This document shows positions 6,808-16,377 of a DNA stretch of 31,155 nt, piece after piece. This DNA comes from CBFGTJ01 sp965651815 (GTDB taxonomy: Bacteria; Actinomycetota; Acidimicrobiia; Acidimicrobiales; Microtrichaceae). The position numbers were made by a program, and so were the translations under genes. Location: positions 1 through 31,155 of the forward strand of contig CBFGTJ010000014.1 in the NCBI GenBank assembly GCA_965651815.1. The letters run 5' to 3'. Numbering within the stretch: the first letter of the stretch is position 1; each line of letters opens with the position of its first letter. The notes beneath the pieces are model-generated. The model was not told where the DNA came from. It did not search any database and saw only the letters and a program-made list of their open reading frames with translations.

Positions 6808-8207
6808 GCGCGCAGCGGACCGGGGTCCTGGTGCTGGGCGGCGGCCTGTCCGGCCTGAGCGCCGCGCGGCGGCTGCGTGCCGCCGGCGTCGACGTGGTCG
6901 TGCTCGAGGCACGCGACCGGGTCGGCGGTCGCACCGAGGGCGGCCTGACCAGCGACGGGACGCCGGTCGAGCTGGGCGGGCAGTGGATCGGCCACACCCA
7001 GAACCGGATGTACGAGCTGGTCGACGAGCTCGGCCTGCACACGTTCCCCACCTACAACCACGGCGAGCACGTCACACTGCTCGGCGGGAAGCTCGGCCGC
7101 CTGGGCTCCAAGCGCGGCGCGGTCCCCAAGCTCGACCCGTTCACCCTCGCCGACCTCTTCATCGGGCTCCAGCGCTTCGCGCGCGTCGCGGGGTCGGTCC
7201 CGCTCAGCCGGCCGTGGGAGGCGCCGAACGCGCGGGACCTCGACGGCATGACTTTCGAGACCTGGATCCGCAAGAACCTGCGCACGAAGGTGGGGCGCGC
7301 CTACTTCCGGGTGGCGACCGAGGCGGTCTTCTCCGCCGAGACCACGAACCTCTCCGCGCTGCACGCCGCGTTCTACACGCACTCCGGCACCGACTTCGAC
7401 ACCTTGCTGTCGGTCGACCGGGGCGCGCAGCGAGACCGGATCGTCGGCGGAGCCCACCTGATCAGCGAGCGGATGGCCGCGGAGCTCGGCGACGCCGTGC
7501 TGCTGGAGAGCCCCGTGCGGCTCGTCGAGCAGGACGACCGCGGCGTGGCCGCCACGACCCGCGACGGCCGCAGGTTCGAGGCGGAGCGGATGATCATCAC
7601 CCTGCCCCCGACGCTGGCGGGCCGCCTCGAGTACGCACCGGTGCTGCCCTCATGGCGGGACCAGCTCACCCAGCGGCTCCCCGCGGGCTCGGTGATCAAG
7701 GTGTACTGCGTCTACGACGAGCCGTTCTGGCGCGACGAGGGGCTCACCGGCCAGGCCGCGTCCGACACGGGCCCGGTCAAGGTCACGTTCGACAACTCGC
7801 CCCCCTACGGCGGCCCCGGCATCCTCATGGGGTTCCTCGAGGCGGACGACGGTCGGCGCTGGGCCCGGCGGTCGCTCGAGGAGCGGCGCGAGGTCGTGGT
7901 GGAGTGCTTCGCCCGCTACTTCGGCGCCCGGGCACGCAACCCGGTCGAGTACCTCGAGCGGGACTGGATGGCCGAGGAGTTCAGCCGCGGGTGCTACGGA
8001 GCGCACTTCACCCCCGGGGCGTGGACGTCCTACGGCCACGCCCTCCGCACCCCCATCGGCCGGCTCCACTGGGCCGGGGCGGAGTGCTCGCCCGTGTGGA
8101 ACGGGTACATGGAGGGCGCGGTCCGATCGGGTGAGGACGCCGCGGGTGACGTGCTCGCCCGGCTCGGCGTGCCGGACCCGCTCATCGCGCCGGACCGAAC
8201 GACCTGA
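6804..8207 (+). CDS. Flavin monoamine oxidase (MAO-like)
   Basis: A 467-residue flavin amine oxidase. The N-terminal dinucleotide motif is GGGLSG (12-17), followed by EARDRVGGRT at the end of the second strand, then ELGGQWIG. The C-terminal part is strikingly like eukaryotic MAO: FSRGCYGAHFTPG, then HWAGAEC and WNGYMEGAVRSGE. The Cys in GCY is residue 397 and aligns with the Cys of MAO that holds FAD through an 8-alpha-S-cysteinyl bond, so covalent flavin is predicted. The reaction would be O2-dependent oxidative deamination of an amine, releasing aldehyde, ammonia and H2O2. GTG 6804 overlaps the C69 stop. The coupling suggests that the peptidase supplies an amine-containing product, which is inference. 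Fumarase follows after 36 bp. Confidence 0.88.
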   Translation: MSAQRTGVLVLGGGLSGLSAARRLRAAGVDVVVLEARDRVGGRTEGGLTSDGTPVELGGQWIGHTQNRMYELVDELGLHTFPTYNHGEHVTLLGGKLGRLGSKRGAVPKLDPFTLADLFIGLQRFARVAGSVPLSRPWEAPNARDLDGMTFETWIRKNLRTKVGRAYFRVATEAVFSAETTNLSALHAAFYTHSGTDFDTLLSVDRGAQRDRIVGGAHLISERMAAELGDAVLLESPVRLVEQDDRGVAATTRDGRRFEAERMIITLPPTLAGRLEYAPVLPSWRDQLTQRLPAGSVIKVYCVYDEPFWRDEGLTGQAASDTGPVKVTFDNSPPYGGPGILMGFLEADDGRRWARRSLEERREVVVECFARYFGARARNPVEYLERDWMAEEFSRGCYGAHFTPGAWTSYGHALRTPIGRLHWAGAECSPVWNGYMEGAVRSGEDAAGDVLARLGVPDPLIAPDRTT

Positions 8208-8243
8208 GCCACGCCCTCGAACCGCACGCACGGAGGCCCGACC

Positions 8244-9653
<1,410 letters not shown>

Positions 9654-9656
9654 ACC

Positions 9657-9670
9657 CCGGCGGCCGCCGG
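9657..9670. terminator. Possible terminator palindrome after fumC
   Basis: A perfect 14-bp palindrome, CCGGCGGCCGCCGG, begins four bases after the fumC stop and lies between two convergent genes. It can fold into a short GC hairpin but has no T tract, so termination is uncertain. Confidence 0.3.
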
Positions 9671-9702
9671 CCGCGTCGCGTCGATGTGGGCGGTGGGTCG
9701 GC

Positions 9703-9984
9703 TCAGTCGACCGACAGGAGCGCGAACAGCTCGGTCTTGCGGTCCTCGAACTCCTCGAAGGAGATCTGCTCCGACTCGAACTGCTCGTGGAGCTCCGCGA
9801 CCATCTTCAGCAGCTGGTCCGGCGGGATCTCCTGACCCGGCTGGATCTCGCCGGGGTCGACGGCCGCCGTGTCCTCGGGCTTGCGTGCGGCCTTCTCGAG
9901 GCGCTTCTCGCGCTTGGCGGCCGCCTTGGCCTTCTTCGCCCGATCCCGTTGGAGCTTCTCGAAGCTCGTCCTGCTCGCGGCCAT
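9703..9984 (-). CDS. Small basic protein with C-terminal SHOCT-like motif
   Basis: A 93-residue protein. ATG 9984 is chosen because GAGGAGG lies just upstream and the sequence before it is Pro/Gly-rich shadow. Residues about 5-35 are strongly basic and Lys/Ala-rich (helical, possibly nucleic-acid or membrane-surface binding). A short Pro/Asp linker leads to the acidic C-terminus, where 'EQISFEEFEDRKTELFALL' resembles the SHOCT motif (a short helical pair found at protein ends, often an oligomerisation element). No enzymatic residues are evident, and no function can be assigned. It is convergent with fumC and downstream of the cold-shock gene, from which it is separated by a clear terminator, so it should have its own promoter in the gap upstream. 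Confidence 0.7.
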   Translation of the reverse strand: MAASRTSFEKLQRDRAKKAKAAAKREKRLEKAARKPEDTAAVDPGEIQPGQEIPPDQLLKMVAELHEQFESEQISFEEFEDRKTELFALLSVD

Positions 9985-10248
9985 GGTGGTCCTCCTCAGC
10001 TGGCCCCGGTGCACCAGCGGCATCTCCGCGCCAGGACCGGATGTGCCGAGTGCATCCGGTCCCGGGACCTGTCGGCCACGCCGGGTCGGCGATCCCTCCG
10101 GATCGGCGGCGACCACGGGCGGGTCGGTCCCTGCAACACTCCGTTCCGGCCGCGGGGCCGTCCCCGGCCGGTGGTCGCGGTCGACTCTAGGAAACCCCTT
10201 CCGGCGTGGGCCATTCCACCCTCGCCGTCAACCGCTCCGGAGGTGCCG
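9985..10248. other. Non-coding gap with clustered inverted repeats
   Basis: No convincing gene. Three inverted repeats are visible: a 10-bp perfect stem GGACCGGATG/CATCCGGTCC (10034-10043 and 10053-10062, 9-base loop); a 6-bp stem CGATCC/GGATCG (10090-10105); and a long GC hairpin with a 2-nt bulge (10146-10171). A 12-bp palindrome GGTCCCGGGACC (10058-10069) overlaps the first stem and could compete with it. On the minus strand this is the leader region of the SHOCT-like gene. A -10-like TAGAGT (10183-10188, minus) could start it. Confidence 0.45.
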
Positions 10249-10285
10249 AAAACGCAAGGGACCGCCGGCTTGCGCCGGCGGTCCC
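10249..10285 (-). terminator. Intrinsic terminator of the cold-shock gene
   Basis: A perfect 12-bp stem (GGGACCGCCGGC at 10258-10269 paired with 10274-10285) with a TTGC loop. On the minus strand it is followed by TTGCGTTTT (10257-10249). It begins about 20 bases after the csp stop codon, as expected for a Rho-independent terminator. Confidence 0.85.
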
Positions 10286-10305
10286 GCACGACCTCCTGAG
10301 GAGGC

Positions 10306-10506
10306 TCAGATGACCCGGACGTTCTGGGCTTCCTCGCCCTTGCGGCCCGGGGCCACGTCGAACTCGACGGTCTGGCCTTCCTCGAGCGACCTGTAACCAG
10401 TCCCCTGGATGTTCGAGTAATGGACGAAGACGTCCTCACCCTGCTCACGGGAGATGAATCCGAAGCCCTTCTCGTTGTTGAAGAACTTCACGGTTCCTGT
10501 TGCCAC
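10306..10506 (-). CDS. csp: Cold-shock protein (CspA family)
   Basis: A 66-residue single cold-shock domain. RNP1 is KGFGFI (residues 13-18) and RNP2 is VFVHYS (26-31), the aromatic surfaces that bind single-stranded RNA and DNA. The sequence starts MATGTVKFFN, the usual CspA opening, and the length is standard. These proteins act as RNA chaperones in the cytoplasm, either cold-induced or constitutive. The start is GTG 10506, preceded by a purine-rich AGAGAAGAGAAG stretch rather than a perfect Shine-Dalgarno. It has its own predicted promoter in the 84-bp gap upstream and a strong terminator downstream, so it is probably monocistronic. Confidence 0.96.
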   Translation of the reverse strand: MATGTVKFFNNEKGFGFISREQGEDVFVHYSNIQGTGYRSLEEGQTVEFDVAPGRKGEEAQNVRVI

Positions 10507-10560
10507 TTACTTCTCTTCTCTTCCATCCGGGGAGGCCCTTGTGGTCGCCCCGAGGTGGCC

Positions 10561-10566
10561 AGTGTA
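10561..10566 (-). promoter_or_regulatory. Probable -10 element (TACACT) of csp
   Basis: TACACT on the minus strand fits TANNNT and predicts a leader of roughly 48 nt. The leader contains G-runs and C-runs that could pair. The -35 is not recognisable. Confidence 0.4.
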
Positions 10567-10590
10567 GGTGCAGGCCCGCCGCGCGCGCCG

Positions 10591-11187
10591 TCAGAACCTG
10601 ATGAGGCCCTCGTAGTCCTCGCGGGTCACCGCCCGCCCCACGAGCGATCCGCCGCGCACCGGCACGTCGATGTGCTCCCCTCCCAACCGGAAGCGCACCC
10701 GCTCGATGCCGGGCTGGGCGGTGAGCGTGCAGGTCATCTGCGCGACCGCGAGCAGCTGCTCGTCGCCGGGCAGCTGCCCGAACTCGTCGTCGAGGTCGAC
10801 CGTCGCCGTGCCGTCCGCCGCGGCGACCGCGTCGACCACCTCGTCGTCGACCGCGCTGCGCAGCCCGACCCTCGTCTGGCCCTCGCTCGGCGGCGAGGTC
10901 ACCAGCTCGCGGAGCCCGCCGTCGCCGCCGCCGGGGCGGCGGGTCACGGGCAGCAGCGCCCCGTCGAGGGTGAGGCACACGCTGGTGGGACCGGTCCCTG
11001 CCGCGGCCGTCGGTGCGGTGGTGGTCGTGGAGTCCGACAGGAGGTCGAAGGGCACCTGCTCGTCGGGCACCGTCCTCGCCGCGCGGTCCGTCGGCACCCC
11101 GCACCCCACGACCAGCAGGCAGGCGCCCGCGCACGCGAGGACCCGCGGCCGCCTTCCGCGCAGCAGCTGACGCACCCGGGCGTTCAT
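10591..11187 (-). CDS. GerMN-domain lipoprotein (short LpqB-like)
   Basis: A 198-residue predicted lipoprotein. The signal peptide ends in a lipobox LVVGC with the lipidated Cys at residue 29, followed by a Thr/Ala-rich linker. The rest resembles a GerMN domain: 'LRSAVDDEVVDAVAAADG' followed by TATVDLDDEFGQLPGDEQ and a region reading QMTCTLTAQPGIERVRF. In actinobacteria the kinase MtrB is followed by the lipoprotein LpqB, which carries a GerMN domain plus a large beta-propeller; here only the GerMN part is present. The ATG overlaps the kinase stop (ATGA), so the pair is translationally coupled and the lipoprotein may modulate the kinase from outside the membrane. That role is inferred from the Mtr system. 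Confidence 0.8.
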   Translation of the reverse strand: MNARVRQLLRGRRPRVLACAGACLLVVGCGVPTDRAARTVPDEQVPFDLLSDSTTTTAPTAAAGTGPTSVCLTLDGALLPVTRRPGGGDGGLRELVTSPPSEGQTRVGLRSAVDDEVVDAVAAADGTATVDLDDEFGQLPGDEQLLAVAQMTCTLTAQPGIERVRFRLGGEHIDVPVRGGSLVGRAVTREDYEGLIRF

Positions 11188-12677
11188 GCGGCCGGCACCT
11201 CCGGAAGTTCCACCACGAACGACGCGCCCCCACCGGGGCGGTCCTCGACCCAGATCCGGCCTCCGTGGAGCTCGACGTGCTGGCGGGTCACCGCGAGCCC
11301 GAGCCCCGTGCCCGCCGGCGAGTTCGGCGACTCCGAGGCACGGCCCCGGGCGAAGCGCTCGAAGATCGCCTCGCGCTCGGCAGGTGCGACCCCGGGGCCC
11401 CGGTCCTCCACGCGCACCCGCACGCGCTCCCCGCCGTCCCCCGCTGGCACCTGCTCCAACCGGACGTGGGTGGCGCCGCCCGCGTAGCGCTGCGCGTTCT
11501 CGAGCAGGTTGCTCAGCACCTGCTGGATCCGCCGCCGGTCCACCCGCACCGGGAGCGGCTCGGGCCCCTCCACCGGGACGCCGTCGAAGCCGCGGGTCTG
11601 CACGACCTCCTCGCACAGCGCCAGCAGGTCGGTGTCCTCGGGCTCCAGGGTCGCGGTGCGTGCGTCGAAGCGGGAGATCTCGAGCAGGTCGAGCACCAGT
11701 CCGTTGAACGCGCGCACCTGCTCGTCGAGCATCTCGATGACGGGGACCACCTCGGCGGGCAGCTGGTCCCGTCGGCGGTCGACGATCGAGACCGCCGAGG
11801 CGAGGGCCGCCACGGGGCCGCGGATCTCGTGGCTCACGTCGGACGCGAAGCGGCGTTCCCGCTCGATCCGCTCGTCGAGCTCGTCGAGCATCTCGTTGAA
11901 CGACGCGGCGAGCGGCTCGAGGTCCGCGTCACCGGCCGCGTCGAGGCGGCGTCCCGCACCGGACTGCTCCCCCGCTCCGGTGCCGGGGTCCGTCGCGGGG
12001 TCGGCCCGAGCGATCCGCTCCGCCACCAGCGCGAACCGTCGGAGCGGGCGGAGGATCGCGCTGCTCAACCCTGCGCCGAGGACCCCGCCGACCACCGTCG
12101 CCGCCAGGGCGGCGAGGGACAGCGAGCGAGCCAGGTTCGACAGGGTCGACTCGACCTCGTCGAGCGAGGTGATCTCGAAGTACTGGGCGCCGGCGGCCGC
12201 GATCGGCACCCCCACCGCGAGCGCCGGGGTGTCGAAGTGCTCGAAGCGTTGCACGCCGGCCCGGCCAGCGGCCACGGCCTCGGCGAGCGAGCCGGGCACC
12301 TCCGCCGCGGTGACCTGCACCGAGCTGGAGTACCAGCGGCCGCCCACCTGGAGCACCGAGTCGCCGGCACCGCCGACCTGCAGGCCTGCCAGCAGCTGGC
12401 TCATGTCCGGCGGGGGCGGATCGATGCGGGTGCGCAGCAACCGCGCGTTGGTGTACGCCTGGCGCTGGGCGACGGTCTCGCGCTCGCTGAGCAGGCTGGA
12501 GCGCACCAGCGCATGGGCGGCCAGGGCGAGGGCCGACGACAGCAGCAGCGACATCAGGCCGAACGCCACGCCCGCCCGCACCCTCAGCGGCAGGTGCCGC
12601 CGGGCGCGTGCCCCGCGGCGTCCCGCCGGCGGGGTGGCGGGGCGGACCGTCTCCTCGTCGGCATCCGTGCGGACCAT
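11184..12677 (-). CDS. Membrane sensor histidine kinase without adjacent regulator
   Basis: A 497-residue kinase. Transmembrane helix about 33-56, extracellular sensor region about 57-184, second helix about 185-208, HAMP about 209-270, then HisKA with the phospho-acceptor His283 in FASDVSHEIRGPV. The HATPase domain has N box LSNLLENAQRY (Asn394), G1 DRGPGV (425-430) and G2 GTGLGL (456-461). The residue four after the histidine is Gly instead of the usual Thr/Asn, a position needed for phosphatase activity in HisKA kinases. No response regulator lies next to it: upstream is a divergent helicase gene and downstream the coupled GerMN lipoprotein. That pairing recalls MtrB-LpqB, but the regulator must be elsewhere. 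A TAGAAC box (12687-12692) lies nine bases before the ATG, so the message may be nearly leaderless. Confidence 0.92.
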   Translation of the reverse strand: MVRTDADEETVRPATPPAGRRGARARRHLPLRVRAGVAFGLMSLLLSSALALAAHALVRSSLLSERETVAQRQAYTNARLLRTRIDPPPPDMSQLLAGLQVGGAGDSVLQVGGRWYSSSVQVTAAEVPGSLAEAVAAGRAGVQRFEHFDTPALAVGVPIAAAGAQYFEITSLDEVESTLSNLARSLSLAALAATVVGGVLGAGLSSAILRPLRRFALVAERIARADPATDPGTGAGEQSGAGRRLDAAGDADLEPLAASFNEMLDELDERIERERRFASDVSHEIRGPVAALASAVSIVDRRRDQLPAEVVPVIEMLDEQVRAFNGLVLDLLEISRFDARTATLEPEDTDLLALCEEVVQTRGFDGVPVEGPEPLPVRVDRRRIQQVLSNLLENAQRYAGGATHVRLEQVPAGDGGERVRVRVEDRGPGVAPAEREAIFERFARGRASESPNSPAGTGLGLAVTRQHVELHGGRIWVEDRPGGGASFVVELPEVPAA

Positions 12678-13002
12678 CCGCCCGCGGTTCTAGCCGCCGC
12701 AGCACGGTCGCGTCCCCCCGCCGTCCCCCGGGTGCACGCCACGCCCTCCCGACGCGGGGAGGGACCGCGCCACCGGGTCCCGAATCAGCTACGATGGTGT
12801 GCACATATCCGCCAGACGCGCTGTCCCTCCCCCGACTGGGCGCGCTGGCCGGGAACGGCGGGCCGGGAGTCGGCCGTGCGCACCCGGACCCTCCGTCGGA
12901 GATCGGGTGGGAGGACCGAACCGGGGCGATCGGGCGGCGAGGAGCCGACCCGCGGGGCTGCTGCTCCGCACCCGCACACCGTTGAAGCGAGTCGAGGTGC
13001 AC
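12678..13002. promoter_or_regulatory. Divergent promoter region, kinase / SNF2 helicase
   Basis: 325 bp without a gene. On the plus strand the -10-like TACGAT (12790-12795) would start the helicase mRNA near 12802, leaving a leader of about 200 nt. On the minus strand TAGAAC (12692-12687) could serve the kinase. Between them a 7-bp inverted repeat CCCTCCC/GGGAGGG (12744-12750 and 12757-12763) with a GACGCG loop is a possible operator. An 8-bp palindrome TGTGCACA lies at the predicted start (12798-12805). Confidence 0.4.
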
Positions 13003-16000
13003 ATGCAAGAGCTGGACCAGCTGGACCGGGCCGAGCACCCGGACGTCGTGGGCGACGAGGTCGTCCCGTCGTCCACGCGCCCGACCGAGCTGCCACGCGG
13101 CTTCGAGTTCGCCGTCGAGGCGGCCGCAGCGGCCGAGGCCACGCCGGAGCAGCTCGCCATGCTCGACCAGCACCGGGACGCCTGGCGCCACTGCCTGGAG
13201 CGCCTGCTGCACCAGACCGACGAGCACCTCGAGTCGGTGCGGACGATCACCGGCCCCGAGCGGGACCAGATCGTCGCTGACTTCGAGCAGGAGCGCGACC
13301 GCCTCGAGGCGGCGCTCGCCCGCCTCGACGGTGCCTCCGAAGGCCTGGCCGACCCGCTGCTGCTGGAGTCCGCCGGCCAGGTCCGGCTGCAGGCGTCGTG
13401 GGCGTCCGGACGGCTGGTGGTCTGGGCGGGCGGGCCCGGCACGGAGCCCGCCACCGCGGAGGAGCTCGAGCAGCTGCTGCGCGAGAGCTTCGGGCTGTTC
13501 CAGATCCAGACGCCCGAGTGGTCGCCGCACCCGCCCGTGCAGCTCCCCGACGGCGCACGCGCCCCGGCGCTGGCCCTCGGCGTGCAGGACGCGCTCGCGT
13601 GGCTCATGGCGCTCGGCGGCGGCCACGACGACGACCGGCTGGGCAGCAGCGTGACCTGGCTCGGTCGCGTGGTCGTGTGGGCGGTCCGCCTCGTCGCGGC
13701 AGGGCACATCGTGCCGACGCTGCGCACCCGGCGCCGCGGCAAGCAGCAGGCCAACGGCGGCGAGCCGATGACCGAGCTGTCGGTCCGGTGGGTGCCCGCA
13801 CTGGTCAAGGCCTCCGAGCTGAAGGAGCTGGCCGCGGCCATGCCCGGCCCGGTCACCGCCCTCGAGCGTGCGGAGCCGGAGCACGTCACCACGACCATCG
13901 CCACCGCGATCGTGCACATGATCGCGACCCAGGCGGCGTCGATGCTGACCTTCCCGGCACCCCCGCCGGACCCCCGCGACGCCGTCTCGATCGCCGAGAG
14001 CGTCCTGACCCGCCTCGACGGCTCGGCCTTCGAGGCGCCGACCCGTGCCGGCACCGAGATCTCCCGCCGCCTCGAGCGCTGGACCAACCCGGTCACCACC
14101 CCCAGCGACGCCCGCCTGGTCGTGCAGCTCGACCCGCCGGACAAGGACGGTGCCTGGTTCCTGTCGGTCTCGGGGCCCGACCCCGACGGGCAGCTCGTCC
14201 CCCTCGAGGTCGCCCTCGTCGAGAGCCGCCCGAAGCGGCACCTCGCCGACCAGCTCGCCCGGCTCGAGCGCATCATGCCGGTGCTCAAGCGGCCGGGTGA
14301 GGCCCGCCGCGGCCAGGTCGTCCTGAGCCAGGACGAGGCCTGGGAGCTCATGACCGAGACCGGCCCGCTGGCCGCCGAGGCCGGGTTCGACGTGCGGGTG
14401 CCGGCGCTGTCGCGTCGCAAGCCCACGCCCGCGCTGCGGCTCGAGACCGTGCCGGCCGACGACACGGTCGTCGGCGCCCACCAGCTGTCCCAGGTCCGCT
14501 GGTCGGCGGTGTTCGACGACGTCGAGCTCACCGCCGCCGAGATCGCCGAGCTGGCCTCGCAGGCGCGGCCGCTCGTGCGCTCGCGGGGCCGGTGGGTGGA
14601 GCTGGACCGGGTCGATCTCGCGGAGGCCGCGGCCGCGCTCGCGGAGCGCTCCAAGCAGACCCAGCTCACCGGTGCGGAGGTGCTCCGCTACGCCATCGGG
14701 CTCGAGGACTCGCCGCTCGCCGGGGGCGTCAGCGTCGCCGGCACCGGCTGGGCCGCCGACCTGCTCGAGCGGGCGTCGCAGGTCTCGACCGAGCCGATCA
14801 CCACGCCGGAGGGCTTCCGCGGCGAGCTGCGCAGCTACCAGGCCGAGGCGGTGGCCTGGCTCGGGTTCCTCGACGCCGTCGAGCTGGGCGGGTGCCTGGC
14901 GCTCGACATGGGTCTCGGCAAGACCCCGACGATGCTCGCCCACCTCGCACGCACCGCGGGCAACGGTCCCGCGCTCGTCATCGCCCCGCCCGCGGTGGTC
15001 GGCAACTGGGCGGCCGAGGCGGCCCGGTTCACCCCCGACCTGCGTGTGGTGGTCCACCACGGCGCCCAGCGGGCGTCCGCGTCGGAGCTCGCCGCGGAGG
15101 CCGAGGGTGCCGACGTCGTGATCACCACCTACGGCACCGCGGTGCGCGACGTCGAGGCGCTCGAGCAGCTCCGTTGGGACCGGCTGGTGCTGGACGAGGC
15201 GCAGGCGATCAAGAACCCCGCGAGCGAGACCGCCCAGCAGCTGCGCCGCATCCCCGCCAGGGTGCGCATCGCGCTCACCGGCACCCCGATCGAGAACGGC
15301 CTCGGCGACCTGTGGGCGATCCTCGACTTCACGAACCCGGGCCTGATCGGCCCGCGCAACGCGTTCATCTCGCAGCTGTCCGCGTCCCGCGACGGTGGCC
15401 GCCGCAGCGGCGAGTCCGCGCTGCGGGCACTGAACGGGATCCTGGTGTTCCGCCGCACGAAGGCCGAGCCGGAGGTCGCCGCCGAGCTGCCCGAGCGCAT
15501 CGACCAGCTCGACCACTGCACGATGACCCCCGAGCAGATCGGCCTGTACCAGGCGGTGCTCGACAAGCTCGTCAAGGAGCAGGCCGAGTCCGAGGACAAG
15601 GAGCAGCGCAAGGGCGCGATCCTCGCCGCGATCACCGCGCTCAAGCAGATCTGCAACCACCCCGCGGCGTACCAGGACGACGGACGCCCGCTGGCGGGCC
15701 GTTCCGGCAAGCTGACCCGACTGGAGGAGATCGTCGAGTCGGTCTTCGCCGCCGAGGAGCGGGTGCTGATCTTCACGCACTTCGCGTCGTGGGGGCAGCG
15801 CCTCGCCGAGCACCTCACCGAGGTCACCGGCGTGCCCATCGCCTGCTACCACGGCGGCCTGCCCCGCAAGGAGCGCGACCGGATCGTCTCGGAGTTCCAG
15901 AGCGGTGAGGGCCCCGGGGCGCTCGTGCTCTCCCTCAAGGCGGGCGGTACGGGCCTCAACCTGACCGCCGCCAGCCACGTCGTGCTCTACGACCGCTGGT

Positions 16001-16377
16001 GGAACCCCGCGGTGGAGGACCAGGCACGCGACCGGGCCTGGAGGATCGGCCAGACGCGCACGGTGGTGTCGCACCGCCTCGTGTGCCCCGGCACCGTCGA
16101 CGAGCGCGTCGAGGAGGTCGTGGCCGGCAAGCGCCACATCGCGGACCTCGTGCTGCCCAAGTCGAGCTCGCTGGCCGACCTCGACGCACAGCAGCTGCGC
16201 ACCGCCCTCGGCCTGCGCTCCGACAGCCTCCTCACCGAGAGCGCTGCGGACATCGAGCGGGAGCGGGCCGAGCGCGAGGCGGCACGGGCCGCGGAGGACG
16301 GAGAGGGCGAGGACGACGTGGGTGACGCACCTGTCGGCAGCGAGCACGCCGAGGAGCTGGCGGAGGTGGGATCGTGA
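13003..16377 (+). CDS. SNF2/Rad54-family DNA-dependent ATPase
   Basis: An 1124-residue SNF2-type helicase-like protein. The N-terminal ~570 residues are actinobacterial-type; residues near 500-560 (ARPLVRSRGRWVELDRVD) match the helper region found before the ATPase in bacterial SNF2 proteins. Motif I is MGLGKT (GLGKT begins at 637), motif II is DEAQ (731-734), motif III LTGTPIENGLGDLW, and the C-lobe has GGTGLNLTAA and QARDRAWRIGQTR (1007-1019, arginine finger). Such proteins translocate on duplex DNA and may remodel protein-DNA or RNA polymerase complexes. ATG 13003 follows GAGG by five bases; the earlier in-frame GTG at 12799 would add a Pro/Arg-rich stretch of no recognisable type. The stop overlaps the next gene (GTGA). 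The acidic C-terminal tail contrasts with the basic partner. Confidence 0.93.
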   Translation: MQELDQLDRAEHPDVVGDEVVPSSTRPTELPRGFEFAVEAAAAAEATPEQLAMLDQHRDAWRHCLERLLHQTDEHLESVRTITGPERDQIVADFEQERDRLEAALARLDGASEGLADPLLLESAGQVRLQASWASGRLVVWAGGPGTEPATAEELEQLLRESFGLFQIQTPEWSPHPPVQLPDGARAPALALGVQDALAWLMALGGGHDDDRLGSSVTWLGRVVVWAVRLVAAGHIVPTLRTRRRGKQQANGGEPMTELSVRWVPALVKASELKELAAAMPGPVTALERAEPEHVTTTIATAIVHMIATQAASMLTFPAPPPDPRDAVSIAESVLTRLDGSAFEAPTRAGTEISRRLERWTNPVTTPSDARLVVQLDPPDKDGAWFLSVSGPDPDGQLVPLEVALVESRPKRHLADQLARLERIMPVLKRPGEARRGQVVLSQDEAWELMTETGPLAAEAGFDVRVPALSRRKPTPALRLETVPADDTVVGAHQLSQVRWSAVFDDVELTAAEIAELASQARPLVRSRGRWVELDRVDLAEAAAALAERSKQTQLTGAEVLRYAIGLEDSPLAGGVSVAGTGWAADLLERASQVSTEPITTPEGFRGELRSYQAEAVAWLGFLDAVELGGCLALDMGLGKTPTMLAHLARTAGNGPALVIAPPAVVGNWAAEAARFTPDLRVVVHHGAQRASASELAAEAEGADVVITTYGTAVRDVEALEQLRWDRLVLDEAQAIKNPASETAQQLRRIPARVRIALTGTPIENGLGDLWAILDFTNPGLIGPRNAFISQLSASRDGGRRSGESALRALNGILVFRRTKAEPEVAAELPERIDQLDHCTMTPEQIGLYQAVLDKLVKEQAESEDKEQRKGAILAAITALKQICNHPAAYQDDGRPLAGRSGKLTRLEEIVESVFAAEERVLIFTHFASWGQRLAEHLTEVTGVPIACYHGGLPRKERDRIVSEFQSGEGPGALVLSLKAGGTGLNLTAASHVVLYDRWWNPAVEDQARDRAWRIGQTRTVVSHRLVCPGTVDERVEEVVAGKRHIADLVLPKSSSLADLDAQQLRTALGLRSDSLLTESAADIERERAEREAARAAEDGEGEDDVGDAPVGSEHAEELAEVGS

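Noticed and set aside
10193..10217. SigR-like promoter (GGAAT, 17 bases, GTT) on the minus strand before the SHOCT-like gene
   Set aside because: Only partial consensus and one occurrence; it would give a leader over 200 nt. Not strong enough to list.
12799..13002. N-terminal extension of the SNF2 gene from GTG 12799
   Set aside because: The added 68 residues are Arg/Pro-rich with no fold, and ATG 13003 has its own ribosome binding site.
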